From contig URHW01000005.1 of assembly GCA_900547775.1 (NCBI GenBank), positions 1 to 50,915 of the forward strand: a stretch of 50,915 nt of DNA, read 5' to 3'. The first letter of the stretch is position 1; each line of letters starts with the position of its first letter. The stretch comes from an uncultured Mycoplasmatota bacterium (GTDB lineage: Bacteria; Bacillota_I; Bacilli_A; RF39; UBA660). Of the stretch, positions 31,375-40,067 are shown one piece after another. The notes under the pieces are model-generated. The model had not been told where the DNA came from, did no database searches, and saw only the letters and a list, made by a program, of their open reading frames with translations. Made by a program: the position numbers and the translations under genes.

Positions 31375-33117
31375 ATGAATTTAAAGGATTTATACATTAA
31401 TTATTTTGTTAGTAAAGGGCATAAGCAAATTCCTTCAGCGCCAGTAGTACCTGAAAATGATGCAAGTGTGTTATTTAATACAGCGGGCATGCAGCCACTT
31501 ATACCATATTTAATGGGGATGGCTCATCCATATGGTACAAGACTATGTGATTATCAAAAATGTATTAGAACGAATGATTTAGATGAGGTTGGAGATACTT
31601 ATCATCATACTTTTTTTGAGATGCTAGGTAATTGGTCTTTAGGTGATTATTTTAAGAAAGATGCGATTACATATAGTTTTGAATTTTTAACTAAGGTTTT
31701 AAATATTCCAGTAGAGAGATTAGGCGTTACGGTCTTTGCTGGCAATGATACAATTCCATTTGACGAAGAGAGTAAGAGTATTTGGCTTTCTTTAGGTATT
31801 CCGGAAGAGAGAATTGCTGCTACTAGTGAAGATAATTTTTGGATTGCTGGAGAGACTGGGCCATGTGGACCGGACTCAGAGATGTTTTACTGGAGAAGTG
31901 ATGATGAGATTCCAAAAGTTTTTGATCCTGAAGACAAGAGATGGGTTGAAATTTGGAATGATGTTTTTATGCAATATGAGAAGAAAGCAGATGGAACTGT
32001 TATAGAACTTCCTAAGAAGAATGTTGATACTGGTATGGGTGTTGAGAGAACTACTGCTATATTAGAAGGTGTTAATGATAATTATGCGTCAAGTATTTGG
32101 CGTGATGTTATAGAAAAAATAGAAGAGATATCTGGTAAGTCTTATAAAAATGATTACTTGTCTATGAGAATTATTGCTGATCATATTAGAACTAGTGTGT
32201 TTATTTTAGGCGATGATGCAGGAGTTGTTCCATCAAACACTGATCGTGGTTATATTTTAAGAAGATTAATTAGAAGAATGATTAGACATGCAAGAAAACT
32301 TAATATTGATCTTAATTCTGATTTTGAAGTTACTTTAGCAGAACTTATTATTAATAAGTATAGTAAGTATTATGAGGAATTATCTAAAAATAAAGAACGT
32401 ATAATAGATGAACTTACTAAAGAGAAGGTTAAGTTTTCAAAGACTTTAGAAAAGGGATTAAAGGTATTTGAGAAGGAAACTGCTAACCTTAATAAGATTG
32501 ATAAAGATTTAGCGTTTAAGTTATATGATACTTATGGATTTCCAATAGAGCTTACTTGTGAACTTGCTGAAGAAAAGAATATGGAAGTTGATACTGAAGG
32601 CTTTAAGGAAAAGTTTAAAGAACATCAAGAAAAATCAAGAACAGCATCTAAGGGTATGTTTAAAGGAGGTCTTGCTGGTGATAGTGAAACTGAAACTAAG
32701 TATCATACAGCAACTCATTTACTTAATGCGGCTTTAAAGATTACTGTTAGTGAAGATGTTCATCAAAAGGGTTCAAACATTAATAATGAAAGAATGCGTT
32801 TTGATTTTTCCTGCGATCATAAATTAACTCCAGAAGAGATTAAGAATACTGAAGATTTAGTTAATAAGTGGATTAAAGAAGATTTGCCTGTGTCTGTTAA
32901 GGAAATGACTAAAGAAGAGGCAGTTAAGATAGGTGCAGAGCATATGTTTATTGAGAGATATCCTGATGTGGTAACTGTTTATTTTGTTGGAGATGTTTCT
33001 AAGGAAATATGTATGGGACCACATGTTAAGAGTACTAGTGAAATTGGTACATTTAAAATAGTTAAAGAGGAAGCATCTTCTGCAGGTGTTAGAAGAATAA
33101 AAGCAATTATTGAATAA
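31375..33117 (+). CDS. alaS: Compact alanyl-tRNA synthetase
   Basis: 580 residues against about 870 for normal AlaRS. The class II catalytic core is complete ('LFNTAGMQPLIPYLMG', 'KCIRTNDLDEVG', 'FEMLGNWSLGDYF', 'DTGMGVERT'), as is the tRNA-recognition helical domain to about 425. The editing domain has its zinc motifs His444-x3-His448 and Cys546-x3-His550. The beta-barrel linker that normally lies between these parts (with the GGQ-type motif) is missing: only about 20 residues join residue 425 to the editing domain. The C-Ala domain is missing as well. The protein ends at a normal stop before a terminator. No T-box is seen in the 57-base upstream gap. The SD is AGAGAGGA. Confidence 0.93.
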   Translation: MNLKDLYINYFVSKGHKQIPSAPVVPENDASVLFNTAGMQPLIPYLMGMAHPYGTRLCDYQKCIRTNDLDEVGDTYHHTFFEMLGNWSLGDYFKKDAITYSFEFLTKVLNIPVERLGVTVFAGNDTIPFDEESKSIWLSLGIPEERIAATSEDNFWIAGETGPCGPDSEMFYWRSDDEIPKVFDPEDKRWVEIWNDVFMQYEKKADGTVIELPKKNVDTGMGVERTTAILEGVNDNYASSIWRDVIEKIEEISGKSYKNDYLSMRIIADHIRTSVFILGDDAGVVPSNTDRGYILRRLIRRMIRHARKLNIDLNSDFEVTLAELIINKYSKYYEELSKNKERIIDELTKEKVKFSKTLEKGLKVFEKETANLNKIDKDLAFKLYDTYGFPIELTCELAEEKNMEVDTEGFKEKFKEHQEKSRTASKGMFKGGLAGDSETETKYHTATHLLNAALKITVSEDVHQKGSNINNERMRFDFSCDHKLTPEEIKNTEDLVNKWIKEDLPVSVKEMTKEEAVKIGAEHMFIERYPDVVTVYFVGDVSKEICMGPHVKSTSEIGTFKIVKEEASSAGVRRIKAIIE

Positions 33118-33123
33118 TAAAAA

Positions 33124-33148
33124 GGACTTACTGTTTTTCGGTAAGTCC
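33124..33148. terminator. Bidirectional terminator between alaS and the XRE gene
   Basis: GGACTTAC (33124-33131) pairs with GTAAGTCC (33141-33148). The minus strand continues into TTTTT; on the plus strand the flank is TATTTCTTTT. The stem overlaps the last codons and stop of the minus-strand XRE gene. Confidence 0.7.
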
Positions 33149-33406
33149 TATTTCTTTTAAGTAGTCACTTATGTCTTCTTTGACGAACATCTCTAAAGGA
33201 ATGTCTAGTCCTTTAGAAAAAGCGTAAAGTACAGCTAAACTAAATGTTTGGGCTGTTTTGGCACTTTCAATGTTGCCGATTAGACCTCTAGAGAAGGTAG
33301 TTTTAAGTGCTAACTGCTCTTGAGTAAGCCCACGATAATTTCTAAAAAGTTTGATTCTTTCAGAAACTAGTTTATATATATACTTGATATCTTCTTTGTT
33401 TTCCAT
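33128..33406 (-). CDS. XRE-family helix-turn-helix regulator A
   Basis: 92 residues. A Cro/CI-type HTH spans about 18-72: 'NYRGLTQEQLALKTTFSRGLIGNIESAK' region followed by 'LYAFSKGLDIPLEMFV'. The SD GGAGTGC lies before ATG 33406. It stands next to a second XRE gene of the same orientation and downstream of sigK. Its targets are unknown; its short size leaves room only for the HTH and a C-terminal dimer helix. Confidence 0.85.
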   Translation of the reverse strand: MENKEDIKYIYKLVSERIKLFRNYRGLTQEQLALKTTFSRGLIGNIESAKTAQTFSLAVLYAFSKGLDIPLEMFVKEDISDYLKEIGLTEKQ

Positions 33407-33491
33407 ATATACTGCACTCCTACAATATATTTTACCAAGTAGTTGTGCTAAACAATATCAGTATATAGTTGCAACGATTTTTAAAGAAAAA

Positions 33492-33506
33492 GAGTAGTAT
33501 CTACTC
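33492..33506 (-). terminator. Terminator of XRE regulator B
   Basis: A GAGTAG/CTACTC stem (33492-33497, 33501-33506), followed on the minus strand by five T residues. The gene's TAG stop lies inside the stem. Confidence 0.65.
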
Positions 33507-33731
33507 AAAAAACTTTTCAAAGTCAACGTTTAATGCCTCGGATATTTTTCCTACTGTAGCAATTGAAAAACTTTTATTTTTCTTCATACTTTCGATTTCA
33601 CAAATATAGTCCACGCTTAAATTAGATTCGTCAGCTAGTTTTGCTTGCGTAAAGTTTTTTTCTAGTCTGTACTTTCTAATGTTCTGGCGAACTAAATTGT
33701 AATAATATGTATCTGATTTATTTTCTGTCAT
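33501..33731 (-). CDS. XRE-family helix-turn-helix regulator B
   Basis: 76 residues, nearly all HTH: 'RLEKNFTQAKLADESNLSVDYICEIESMKK' region (about 22-52), then 'VGKISEALNVDFEKFF'. It is related to, but not a copy of, regulator A. A possible regulatory or terminator structure (33766-33835) lies between sigK and this gene. The start at 33731 has GGAGTCGATGGGG upstream. Confidence 0.85.
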   Translation of the reverse strand: MTENKSDTYYYNLVRQNIRKYRLEKNFTQAKLADESNLSVDYICEIESMKKNKSFSIATVGKISEALNVDFEKFFE

Positions 33732-33765
33732 ACCCCATCGACTCCTATATATAAATATTTTCTCA

Positions 33766-33835
33766 AAAAAATCGCATAAAATGAACGGGCTTATAGTCCT
33801 AGTTCTATTATGTGAAGGTTTTAACGATTTTATGC
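33766..33835 (-). promoter_or_regulatory. Long-range stem between sigK and XRE regulator B
   Basis: GCATAAAAT (33774-33782) and ATTTTATGC (33827-33835) form a perfect 9-bp stem enclosing 44 nt. On the minus strand the stem is followed by GATTTTTTT. An inner GAAC/GTTC helix is possible. It could be the sigK terminator or a structured leader of the XRE gene. Confidence 0.45.
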
Positions 33836-33836
33836 A

Positions 33837-34526
33837 CTAAATTTTTTTATTTTTTATAAATTCACGAAGTATTTTTGTTATGGCTCTTTTTTCGAGTCTA
33901 GATACATAACTACGGCTGATATTCATTTTTTTAGCAATTTCTTTTTGAGTCATATCTTTGGTATTAAATAGTCCGTATCTTTTAATAATAATATCTTTTT
34001 CTCTAGGTGATAAGGTATCTAAATATTTTAAAAGTAGATCTATTTTGTTTTGGGTATCTATTTTATCTAATGTATCTTCACTTTCACATTTTAAAACATC
34101 AATTAAGTTTATTTCGTTACCATCTTTGTCGTAACCGATTGAATCATTTAAACTAACATTATTTAGGTGTTTTTTGTTACTTCTAAAATACATTAGTACT
34201 TCATTTTCAATGCATCTAGCTACATATGTAGTTATTCTAGTGTTTTTGCTAGGTTTATATGAATCTATTCCTTTTACCAGACCAATAGTACCAATACTTA
34301 TAAGATCGTCAGAATCATATTCTTTTCCTTCGTATTTTTTGACGATGTGAGCAACTAGTCTTAGGTTGTGCTCAATGAGTTTTCCTCTTGCGTCTTTATC
34401 TCCCATAAGCATTTGATTAATAAGTTTTTCTTCTTCATCTTTTTCTAGGGGAGATGGGAAAACATTAACTGAGTAGGAACCGGTAAAAAATATTAAACTT
34501 TTAAGTAAACTAATTATATAAAACAT
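33837..34526 (-). CDS. sigK: Pro-sigma-K, late mother-cell sporulation sigma factor
   Basis: 229 residues. The sequence tracks B. subtilis sigma-K closely: 'LIEHNLRLVAHIVKKYE', 'DLISIGTIGLVKGI', 'ARCIENEVLMYFRS' (region 2), 'SLNDSIGYDKDGNEINLIDVL', and region 4 'MTQKEIAKKMNISRSYVSRLEKRA'. The N-terminal 17-18 residues are hydrophobic and precede 'YSVNVFPSPL', matching the pro-peptide cleaved by SpoIVFB between Ser and Tyr. The gene is uninterrupted, with no skin element. The SpoIVFB/SpoIVFA pair is encoded at 4.7-6.0 kb. The start follows GGAGGATTAG. Confidence 0.93.
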   Translation of the reverse strand: MFYIISLLKSLIFFTGSYSVNVFPSPLEKDEEEKLINQMLMGDKDARGKLIEHNLRLVAHIVKKYEGKEYDSDDLISIGTIGLVKGIDSYKPSKNTRITTYVARCIENEVLMYFRSNKKHLNNVSLNDSIGYDKDGNEINLIDVLKCESEDTLDKIDTQNKIDLLLKYLDTLSPREKDIIIKRYGLFNTKDMTQKEIAKKMNISRSYVSRLEKRAITKILREFIKNKKI

Positions 34527-34556
34527 CTAATCCTCCAATAAAATATATGAAAAGTA

Positions 34557-34586
34557 TTGGACTAGTAAAACAATAAATGATAATAT
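34557..34586 (+). promoter_or_regulatory. Promoter of the signal-peptide membrane protein gene
   Basis: TTGGAC (34557-34562), 18 nt, TAATAT (34581-34586), followed by GTGGTGG, a short leader. It lies in the divergent gap with sigK. Confidence 0.5.
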
Positions 34587-34602
34587 ATTAGTGGTGGTAA
34601 AG

Positions 34603-35658
34603 ATGAAAAAGATTATATTTATATTAGTACTTTTAGTTGCTCCTTTAGTAGTGCACGCGGAAAATGATTATAAAGTACTTACTCATTATATTGATAGTGA
34701 GATTGAGATAAGTGGTAACTTACGTGTTAAAGAGTTTATTTTAATTGATGGGGATGTAGATTATTTTACAAGAACTCTTAATTATAAGACTTTTGATGGT
34801 GTTTGGGATAAGAAAGATACTAGTTTGGAGGATAATCCTTTATATAATGGAAGTGGGATATATAATTTTACAGTATCTGCTTATAAGTATAATGGAGAAG
34901 AAATTGATCTAAATAATTTAGGGGGAAATGTTAAGGAATATTTTAAGGAGTTAAATCCTAAGAAGGTTAGTGATAATACATATAGGGTAAGTAAAAAGGA
35001 TGGGGAAAACTCATATAATATTTATTTTAAAAATAGTGGAAAAACAGTTATTTATTTGGAATATTTAATTGGGGATGTTGTAGTAACTCATAAAGATGTT
35101 AGAGAACTTAACTATACTTTTAAAAATTTGGAATATAATGCTGATGATACTTATTTAAGAGTACTTATTCCTTATCAGACTAGTGATGAGAAATATCATG
35201 TTTATTTACATGGTAATAGTAGTGGTGAATATGAAGATATTGAAAAAGATGGATTAAAATATGGTGTGTTTGCTCATTATCCTAATGCTAAAAAAGAGAT
35301 TAATGTAAGGCTTACTCTTCCTTTAGAGCAGATTGCAATTGATCAGGGAAGTAATCATACTGATATTGAGGCTTTAGATGAGATTATAAGTATTGAAAAT
35401 AAAAAGTTAGATAGTAGTAAGAAGGGTGCTAGCATAAATAATTATGCGAAGTATGTTATTTATGGATTAGCTGGGATATTTGTTTTAATAGGTTATGTTA
35501 TATATAAAGAAAAAAGTAAGGCTTTAAATATTATGTATTTTGTTTTAGGCACCCTTATATCATTATTTAATTATTTATTTAAAACGGGTGTATGGTATAT
35601 TTATTTAATTATGATTATGCCAGTAGTTGTTATAATTCTTAGTAAGAGGGAAAAATAA
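34603..35658 (+). CDS. Exported membrane protein, DUF2207-like
   Basis: 351 residues from ATG 34603 (GGTGGTAAAG upstream; the GTG at 34591 is part of the SD region). A signal peptide at 1-20 ('VVHAE') leads to a large beta-rich extracellular part ('EIEISGNLRVKEFILIDGD', 'YYKTFDG'-like) typical of DUF2207 N-termini. Membrane helices lie near residues 285-302, 309-325 and 330-346. Function unknown. It overlaps the methyltransferase gene by 1 base, so they share a message. Confidence 0.65.
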   Translation: MKKIIFILVLLVAPLVVHAENDYKVLTHYIDSEIEISGNLRVKEFILIDGDVDYFTRTLNYKTFDGVWDKKDTSLEDNPLYNGSGIYNFTVSAYKYNGEEIDLNNLGGNVKEYFKELNPKKVSDNTYRVSKKDGENSYNIYFKNSGKTVIYLEYLIGDVVVTHKDVRELNYTFKNLEYNADDTYLRVLIPYQTSDEKYHVYLHGNSSGEYEDIEKDGLKYGVFAHYPNAKKEINVRLTLPLEQIAIDQGSNHTDIEALDEIISIENKKLDSSKKGASINNYAKYVIYGLAGIFVLIGYVIYKEKSKALNIMYFVLGTLISLFNYLFKTGVWYIYLIMIMPVVVIILSKREK

Positions 35659-36260
35659 TGCAGTATTTTGATAATAATGAAAATTTAGATAGTAAGCTTA
35701 GAATACTTAAATATAAGTATCAAGATGTAAATTTTAACTTTTATAGTGATTTGGGAGTGTTTTCTAAAGATAGAATAGATTATGGTAGTATTCTTTTGGT
35801 AGAAACTTATCTTAGATATCATAGTGAGCCAGTAGATGTGCTTGATGTGGGATGCGGTTATGGTTTTATTGGGTGCGTTATTGGTAAGATAAATGGTGGT
35901 AATGTTGATATGGTTGATGTTAACAATAGAGCACTACATTTAAGTAAGATGAATCAAAAGGAAAATGATATTGCTAATTTAAATATTTTTAATAGTAATA
36001 TATATGATAATGTTACGAAGAAGTATGATGTGGTTATTACAAATCCGCCTATAAGAGCAGGCAAGAGCGTATATTTAACAATTATTAATGCGGCATTTAA
36101 TCATTTAAATGTTGATGGTGAACTTTGGTTTGTAATGCGTAATAATCATGGTGTTAAAACGGTTATTAAAGATTTAAGTAAAAAATATAATACAAGTGTT
36201 CTTAAAAAAGATGCTGGTTATTATGTTGTTATGGTTAAAAATGGAGAAAGTAATCTTTAA
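35658..36260 (+). CDS. RsmC/YbxB-like methyltransferase
   Basis: 200 residues. SAM-binding motif I 'VLDVGCGYGFIG' (about 61-72), acidic motif II 'VDMVDVN' and the N6/N2-type catalytic 'TNPPIRAG' (Asn129-Pro-Pro). This fits the small RsmC-like enzymes (YbxB) that sit directly before rpoB in Bacillus; they are thought to methylate a guanine in 16S rRNA. It lies immediately upstream of the rpoB promoter, with its own terminator. Confidence 0.85.
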   Translation: MQYFDNNENLDSKLRILKYKYQDVNFNFYSDLGVFSKDRIDYGSILLVETYLRYHSEPVDVLDVGCGYGFIGCVIGKINGGNVDMVDVNNRALHLSKMNQKENDIANLNIFNSNIYDNVTKKYDVVITNPPIRAGKSVYLTIINAAFNHLNVDGELWFVMRNNHGVKTVIKDLSKKYNTSVLKKDAGYYVVMVKNGESNL

Positions 36261-36294
36261 ATTTCTTAAATAGAAGGAAAAGATTGCTTTTTTT
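36249..36294 (+). terminator. Terminator between the methyltransferase gene and rpoB
   Basis: AGTAATCTTT (36249-36258) pairs with AAAGATTGCT (36279-36288, one G-T pair) across a 20-nt loop, then a T run. Confidence 0.7.
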
Positions 36295-36316
36295 GAAGTT
36301 TTCGTCATATTTAGCG

Positions 36317-36346
36317 TTGACAGTTTGCCATGTTTTCTAGTATAAT
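36317..36346 (+). promoter_or_regulatory. Promoter of rpoB-rpoC
   Basis: TTGACA (36317-36322), 18 nt, TATAAT (36341-36346): consensus boxes. Confidence 0.85.
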
Positions 36347-36360
36347 TTTAAATTGGAGTT

Positions 36361-36384
36361 GTATCTCTCAAGGGATGAGGATAC
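36361..36384 (+). promoter_or_regulatory. Hairpin in the rpoB leader
   Basis: GTATC(T)CTC (36361-36369) pairs with GAGGATAC (36377-36384), one bulge, in the roughly 67-nt leader. It may modulate rpoBC expression; no known leader family is assigned. Confidence 0.45.
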
Positions 36385-36419
36385 ATACTAAAAAAATATA
36401 TTGTTTGGGGTGAAATTTA

Positions 36420-39400
36420 GTGGCATACAAAATAGCAAAATTTGGTGACCATAGGGAAAGAGCAACTTTCTCTAAAACGATTAACAACTTTGAACTAGCA
36501 GATTTATTAGATATTCAAAAGAAATCATATCAGTGGTTTCTAGAAAGCGGTATTAAGGAAGTTTTCGATGACTTATTCCCAGTTGAGAGTTTCACCGGAA
36601 ATATATCACTAGAATTTGGTGAGTATTCTTTTGATGCGCCTAGATACTCAGTAAAGGAAGCAAAAGAACGTATGGTAACGTTTGCTGCTCCTTTAAAGGT
36701 TGAAGCACGTGTATTTATTCATGAGACAGGTGAAGTTAAAGAACAAGAAGTCTTCCTTGGTGATATGCCTTTAATGACTGATGCAGGAACATTCATTATT
36801 AATGGTGTTGAAAGAGTTATTCAATCTCAGTTAGTAAGAAGTCCATCTATCTATTTTAAACGTGAAATTGATAAGAATGGTAGACCAGTTGTATCTGGTG
36901 AAATGATACCTAACCGTGGTACTTGGCTTGAATTTGAACTTGATGCTCGTGATGTTATTTATGTTCGTATTGATAGAACTAGAAAAGTTCCTTTTACAAC
37001 ATTCTTAAGAGCATTGGGACTATCTAGTGATGAATCTATTAAAGAAGTGTTTGGCGAAAATAGATTTATTGATAATACTTTAGAAAAAGATAATACTAAA
37101 AATACAGATGAAGCACTTATTGAAATTTATGAAAAGTTAAAACCAGGTGAACCAGCTACACTTGATAGTGCAAAGAACCAATTAATTGTTCGTTTCTTTG
37201 ATCGCTTCAGATATGACCTAGCAAAAGTAGGACGTTATAAATTTAATAAGAAGTTAAATGTATTAGATCGTCTTTTAGGATGCACACTTGCAGAAAACTT
37301 AAAGTTTGATGGTAAGACTGTAGCAACTAAGGGTGAAGTTATTGATAAAGCACGTCTTGAAGAGTTAAGACCATACTTTGAAAAGGGTATGTGCTTAAAG
37401 GAAGTATCTATTAATGAAGATTTAGATACATATAATAAGATTACTGAAGTTTTAGTAGTTGATAAGAATGATGAATCTAAGACTATTAAGATTATTGGTA
37501 ATGATAATACTATTGATGAGAAGAGACTTACAATTAGTGATATTTATGCATCTATTAGTTATTATTTAAATTTACTTGATAATATTGGTAACATTGATGA
37601 AATTGACCACTTAGGAAATCGTCGTGTTCGTCAAGTTGGTGAGTTAATTCAAAATCAATTTAAAGTTGGTATGGCTCGTATGGAAAGAGTTATTCGTGAA
37701 AGAATGACTACACAAGAGATTGATACAGTTACACCTAAGACATTAATTAATATTAGACCAGTAACTGCAGCATTAAAAGAGTTCTTTGGTTCATCACAGT
37801 TATCTAAGTTCATGGATCAAATTAACCCAATTGCTGAACTTACTGATAAACGTCGTTTAAGTAGTTTAGGGCCAGGAGGTCTTTCACGTGAGAGAGCTGG
37901 TATGGAAGTTCGTGACGTTAATGTTTCACACTACGGACGTATTTGTCCAATTGAATCTCCAGAAGGAGCAAATATCGGACTTATTACATCACTAGCATCT
38001 TATGCTAAATTAAATGAGTATGGATTTATTACCACTCCTTATAGAAAAGTTGTTAATAAGCATATTACTGATGATGTTGTTTATTTAACTGCAGATGAAG
38101 AGGATGGTTATTATATTAGTCAAGCAACAGTTAAAGTTGATAAAGATAATAATATTACTGAAGGACAAGTTATCGCTCGTTTAAATGGTGAAAATGTTAT
38201 GGTTGATGCAGATAAAGTTAACTTTGTAGATGTTTCACCAAGTCAAATTGTTTCTGTAACAACAAGTTGTATACCATTCTTAGATCATGATGATGCAAAA
38301 CGTGCATTAATGGGTTCAAACATGCAACGTCAAGCTGTTCCACTACTTAGAACTGAAGCACCTATAGTTGGTACTGGTGTTGAATATATTGCTGCTCGTG
38401 ATTCAGGATCTACTATTGTTTGTAAAGCTGATGGTGTAGTAGAGTATGCTGATTCTAAAAAGATTATTGTTAAAAATGCTAAGGGTAAAGATGAGTATTA
38501 TTTAGCAAACTTTGAAAGAAGTAATGCTGAAAGTAATTTCTCACATAACCCAATTGTTAGAGCAGGAGATAAAGTACATCGTGGTGAAGTTATTGCTGAT
38601 GGACCATCTACTGATAAAGGTGAACTTGCTTTAGGTAAGAATATGGTTATTGCATTTATGACATGTAATGGTTATAACTATGAAGATGCTGTTGTATTAA
38701 ATGAAAAGTTAGTTAAAGATGATGTTTATACATCACTACATATTGAACATTATGATATTGATTGTCGTGATACTAAGTTAGGACCTGAGGAAATTACTAG
38801 AGATATTCCAAATGTTTCAGAGGAGGCTCGTAAGAACTTAGATGCTAATGGTATTATTAAGATTGGTACAGAGGTTCATGAAGGAGATATTCTTGTTGGT
38901 AAGGTTACTCCAAAAGGAATGCAAGAGTTAACTAGTGAAGAAAAACTATTACATGCAATCTTTGGAGAGAAGACTCGTGAGGTAAGGGATACATCACTTA
39001 GAGTTGCTCATGGCGCTGATGGTATTATTCATGATGTTAAGGTTTATACTAAAGAAAATTCTGATGAGTTATCTGCAGGCGTTAGTAAGGTAATTCGTGT
39101 ATATATTATTCAAAAACGTAAGATTCAAGTCGGAGATAAGATGAGTGGTCGTCACGGAAATAAAGGTGTTGTAAGTTTAATTCTTCCAGAAGAAGATATG
39201 CCTTATTTACCAGATGGTACTCCAGTAGATATTGTATTAAATCCACAAGGTGTTCCATCACGTATGAACTTAGGACAAATTTTAGAACTACACTTAGGTA
39301 TGGCTGGTAAGAAACTTGGACTTCATTATGCAACCCCAGTATTTGATGGAGCTACAGTTGATGAAATAAGTGAAGAAATGGCAAAGGCTGGAATGGATCC

Positions 39401-40067
39401 AGATGGTAAGACTGTTCTATTTAATGGACGCACTGGTGAACCATTTGAAAATAGAGTAGCTGTTGGTGTTATGTACATGATTAAATTACATCACATGGTT
39501 GATGATAAGATTCATGCACGTTCAACTGGTCCTTACTCATTAGTTACTCAACAACCTTTAGGTGGTAAAGCACAATTTGGTGGACAACGTTTCGGAGAAA
39601 TGGAAGTTTGGGCACTATATGCTTATGGTGCAGCACATGTACTTCAAGAAATCTTAACTGTTAAATCAGATGACGTTCTAGGACGTGTTAAAGTTTATGA
39701 GGCATTAGTTAAAGGTAAGACAGTTAAAGGTGCTGGAATGCCAGAATCATTTAGAGTATTAATTAAAGAGTTCCAAGCTCTAGGATTAGATGTTCAAATT
39801 ATTGATAATAATGATGTTACTCATGAACTAAAAGAACTAGAAGAAGAGGAAGATGAAACAAGTGATGCTATTACTATTGATGAAATAGATGCAAAGACTG
39901 GTGCTATTAAAGGTAAAGAGGAGCTAACTACTCCAGAGGTTACTGATGAAGAACCTATAGAAGATTCTGAAGAAGATGATTTTGAAGATGAAGAAAATTT
40001 TGATGAAGAACCAACTAATGAAGATTTGGAAGAACTAGAAGAAGATCTAGAAGGGGATGAACTATAA
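36420..40067 (+). CDS. rpoB: RNA polymerase beta subunit
   Basis: 1215 residues, GTG start after GGGGTGAAATTTA. All canonical blocks are present, including the rifampicin region at 455-490 ('FFGSSQLSKFMDQINP', 'ELTDKRRLSSLGPGG') and 'GDKMSGRHGNKGV' near the C-terminus. In that region E. coli Gln513 corresponds to Lys463 and His526 to Asp476; both substitutions cause rifampicin resistance in other bacteria. Asp516 and Ser531 equivalents (Asp466, Ser481) are unchanged. About 80 C-terminal residues form a Glu/Asp-rich tail beyond the conserved core. It overlaps rpoC by one base. Confidence 0.98.
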   Translation: MAYKIAKFGDHRERATFSKTINNFELADLLDIQKKSYQWFLESGIKEVFDDLFPVESFTGNISLEFGEYSFDAPRYSVKEAKERMVTFAAPLKVEARVFIHETGEVKEQEVFLGDMPLMTDAGTFIINGVERVIQSQLVRSPSIYFKREIDKNGRPVVSGEMIPNRGTWLEFELDARDVIYVRIDRTRKVPFTTFLRALGLSSDESIKEVFGENRFIDNTLEKDNTKNTDEALIEIYEKLKPGEPATLDSAKNQLIVRFFDRFRYDLAKVGRYKFNKKLNVLDRLLGCTLAENLKFDGKTVATKGEVIDKARLEELRPYFEKGMCLKEVSINEDLDTYNKITEVLVVDKNDESKTIKIIGNDNTIDEKRLTISDIYASISYYLNLLDNIGNIDEIDHLGNRRVRQVGELIQNQFKVGMARMERVIRERMTTQEIDTVTPKTLINIRPVTAALKEFFGSSQLSKFMDQINPIAELTDKRRLSSLGPGGLSRERAGMEVRDVNVSHYGRICPIESPEGANIGLITSLASYAKLNEYGFITTPYRKVVNKHITDDVVYLTADEEDGYYISQATVKVDKDNNITEGQVIARLNGENVMVDADKVNFVDVSPSQIVSVTTSCIPFLDHDDAKRALMGSNMQRQAVPLLRTEAPIVGTGVEYIAARDSGSTIVCKADGVVEYADSKKIIVKNAKGKDEYYLANFERSNAESNFSHNPIVRAGDKVHRGEVIADGPSTDKGELALGKNMVIAFMTCNGYNYEDAVVLNEKLVKDDVYTSLHIEHYDIDCRDTKLGPEEITRDIPNVSEEARKNLDANGIIKIGTEVHEGDILVGKVTPKGMQELTSEEKLLHAIFGEKTREVRDTSLRVAHGADGIIHDVKVYTKENSDELSAGVSKVIRVYIIQKRKIQVGDKMSGRHGNKGVVSLILPEEDMPYLPDGTPVDIVLNPQGVPSRMNLGQILELHLGMAGKKLGLHYATPVFDGATVDEISEEMAKAGMDPDGKTVLFNGRTGEPFENRVAVGVMYMIKLHHMVDDKIHARSTGPYSLVTQQPLGGKAQFGGQRFGEMEVWALYAYGAAHVLQEILTVKSDDVLGRVKVYEALVKGKTVKGAGMPESFRVLIKEFQALGLDVQIIDNNDVTHELKELEEEEDETSDAITIDEIDAKTGAIKGKEELTTPEVTDEEPIEDSEEDDFEDEENFDEEPTNEDLEELEEDLEGDEL

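Noticed and set aside
33837..34526. A skin-like interruption of sigK
   Set aside because: The sigma-K frame is continuous and full length.
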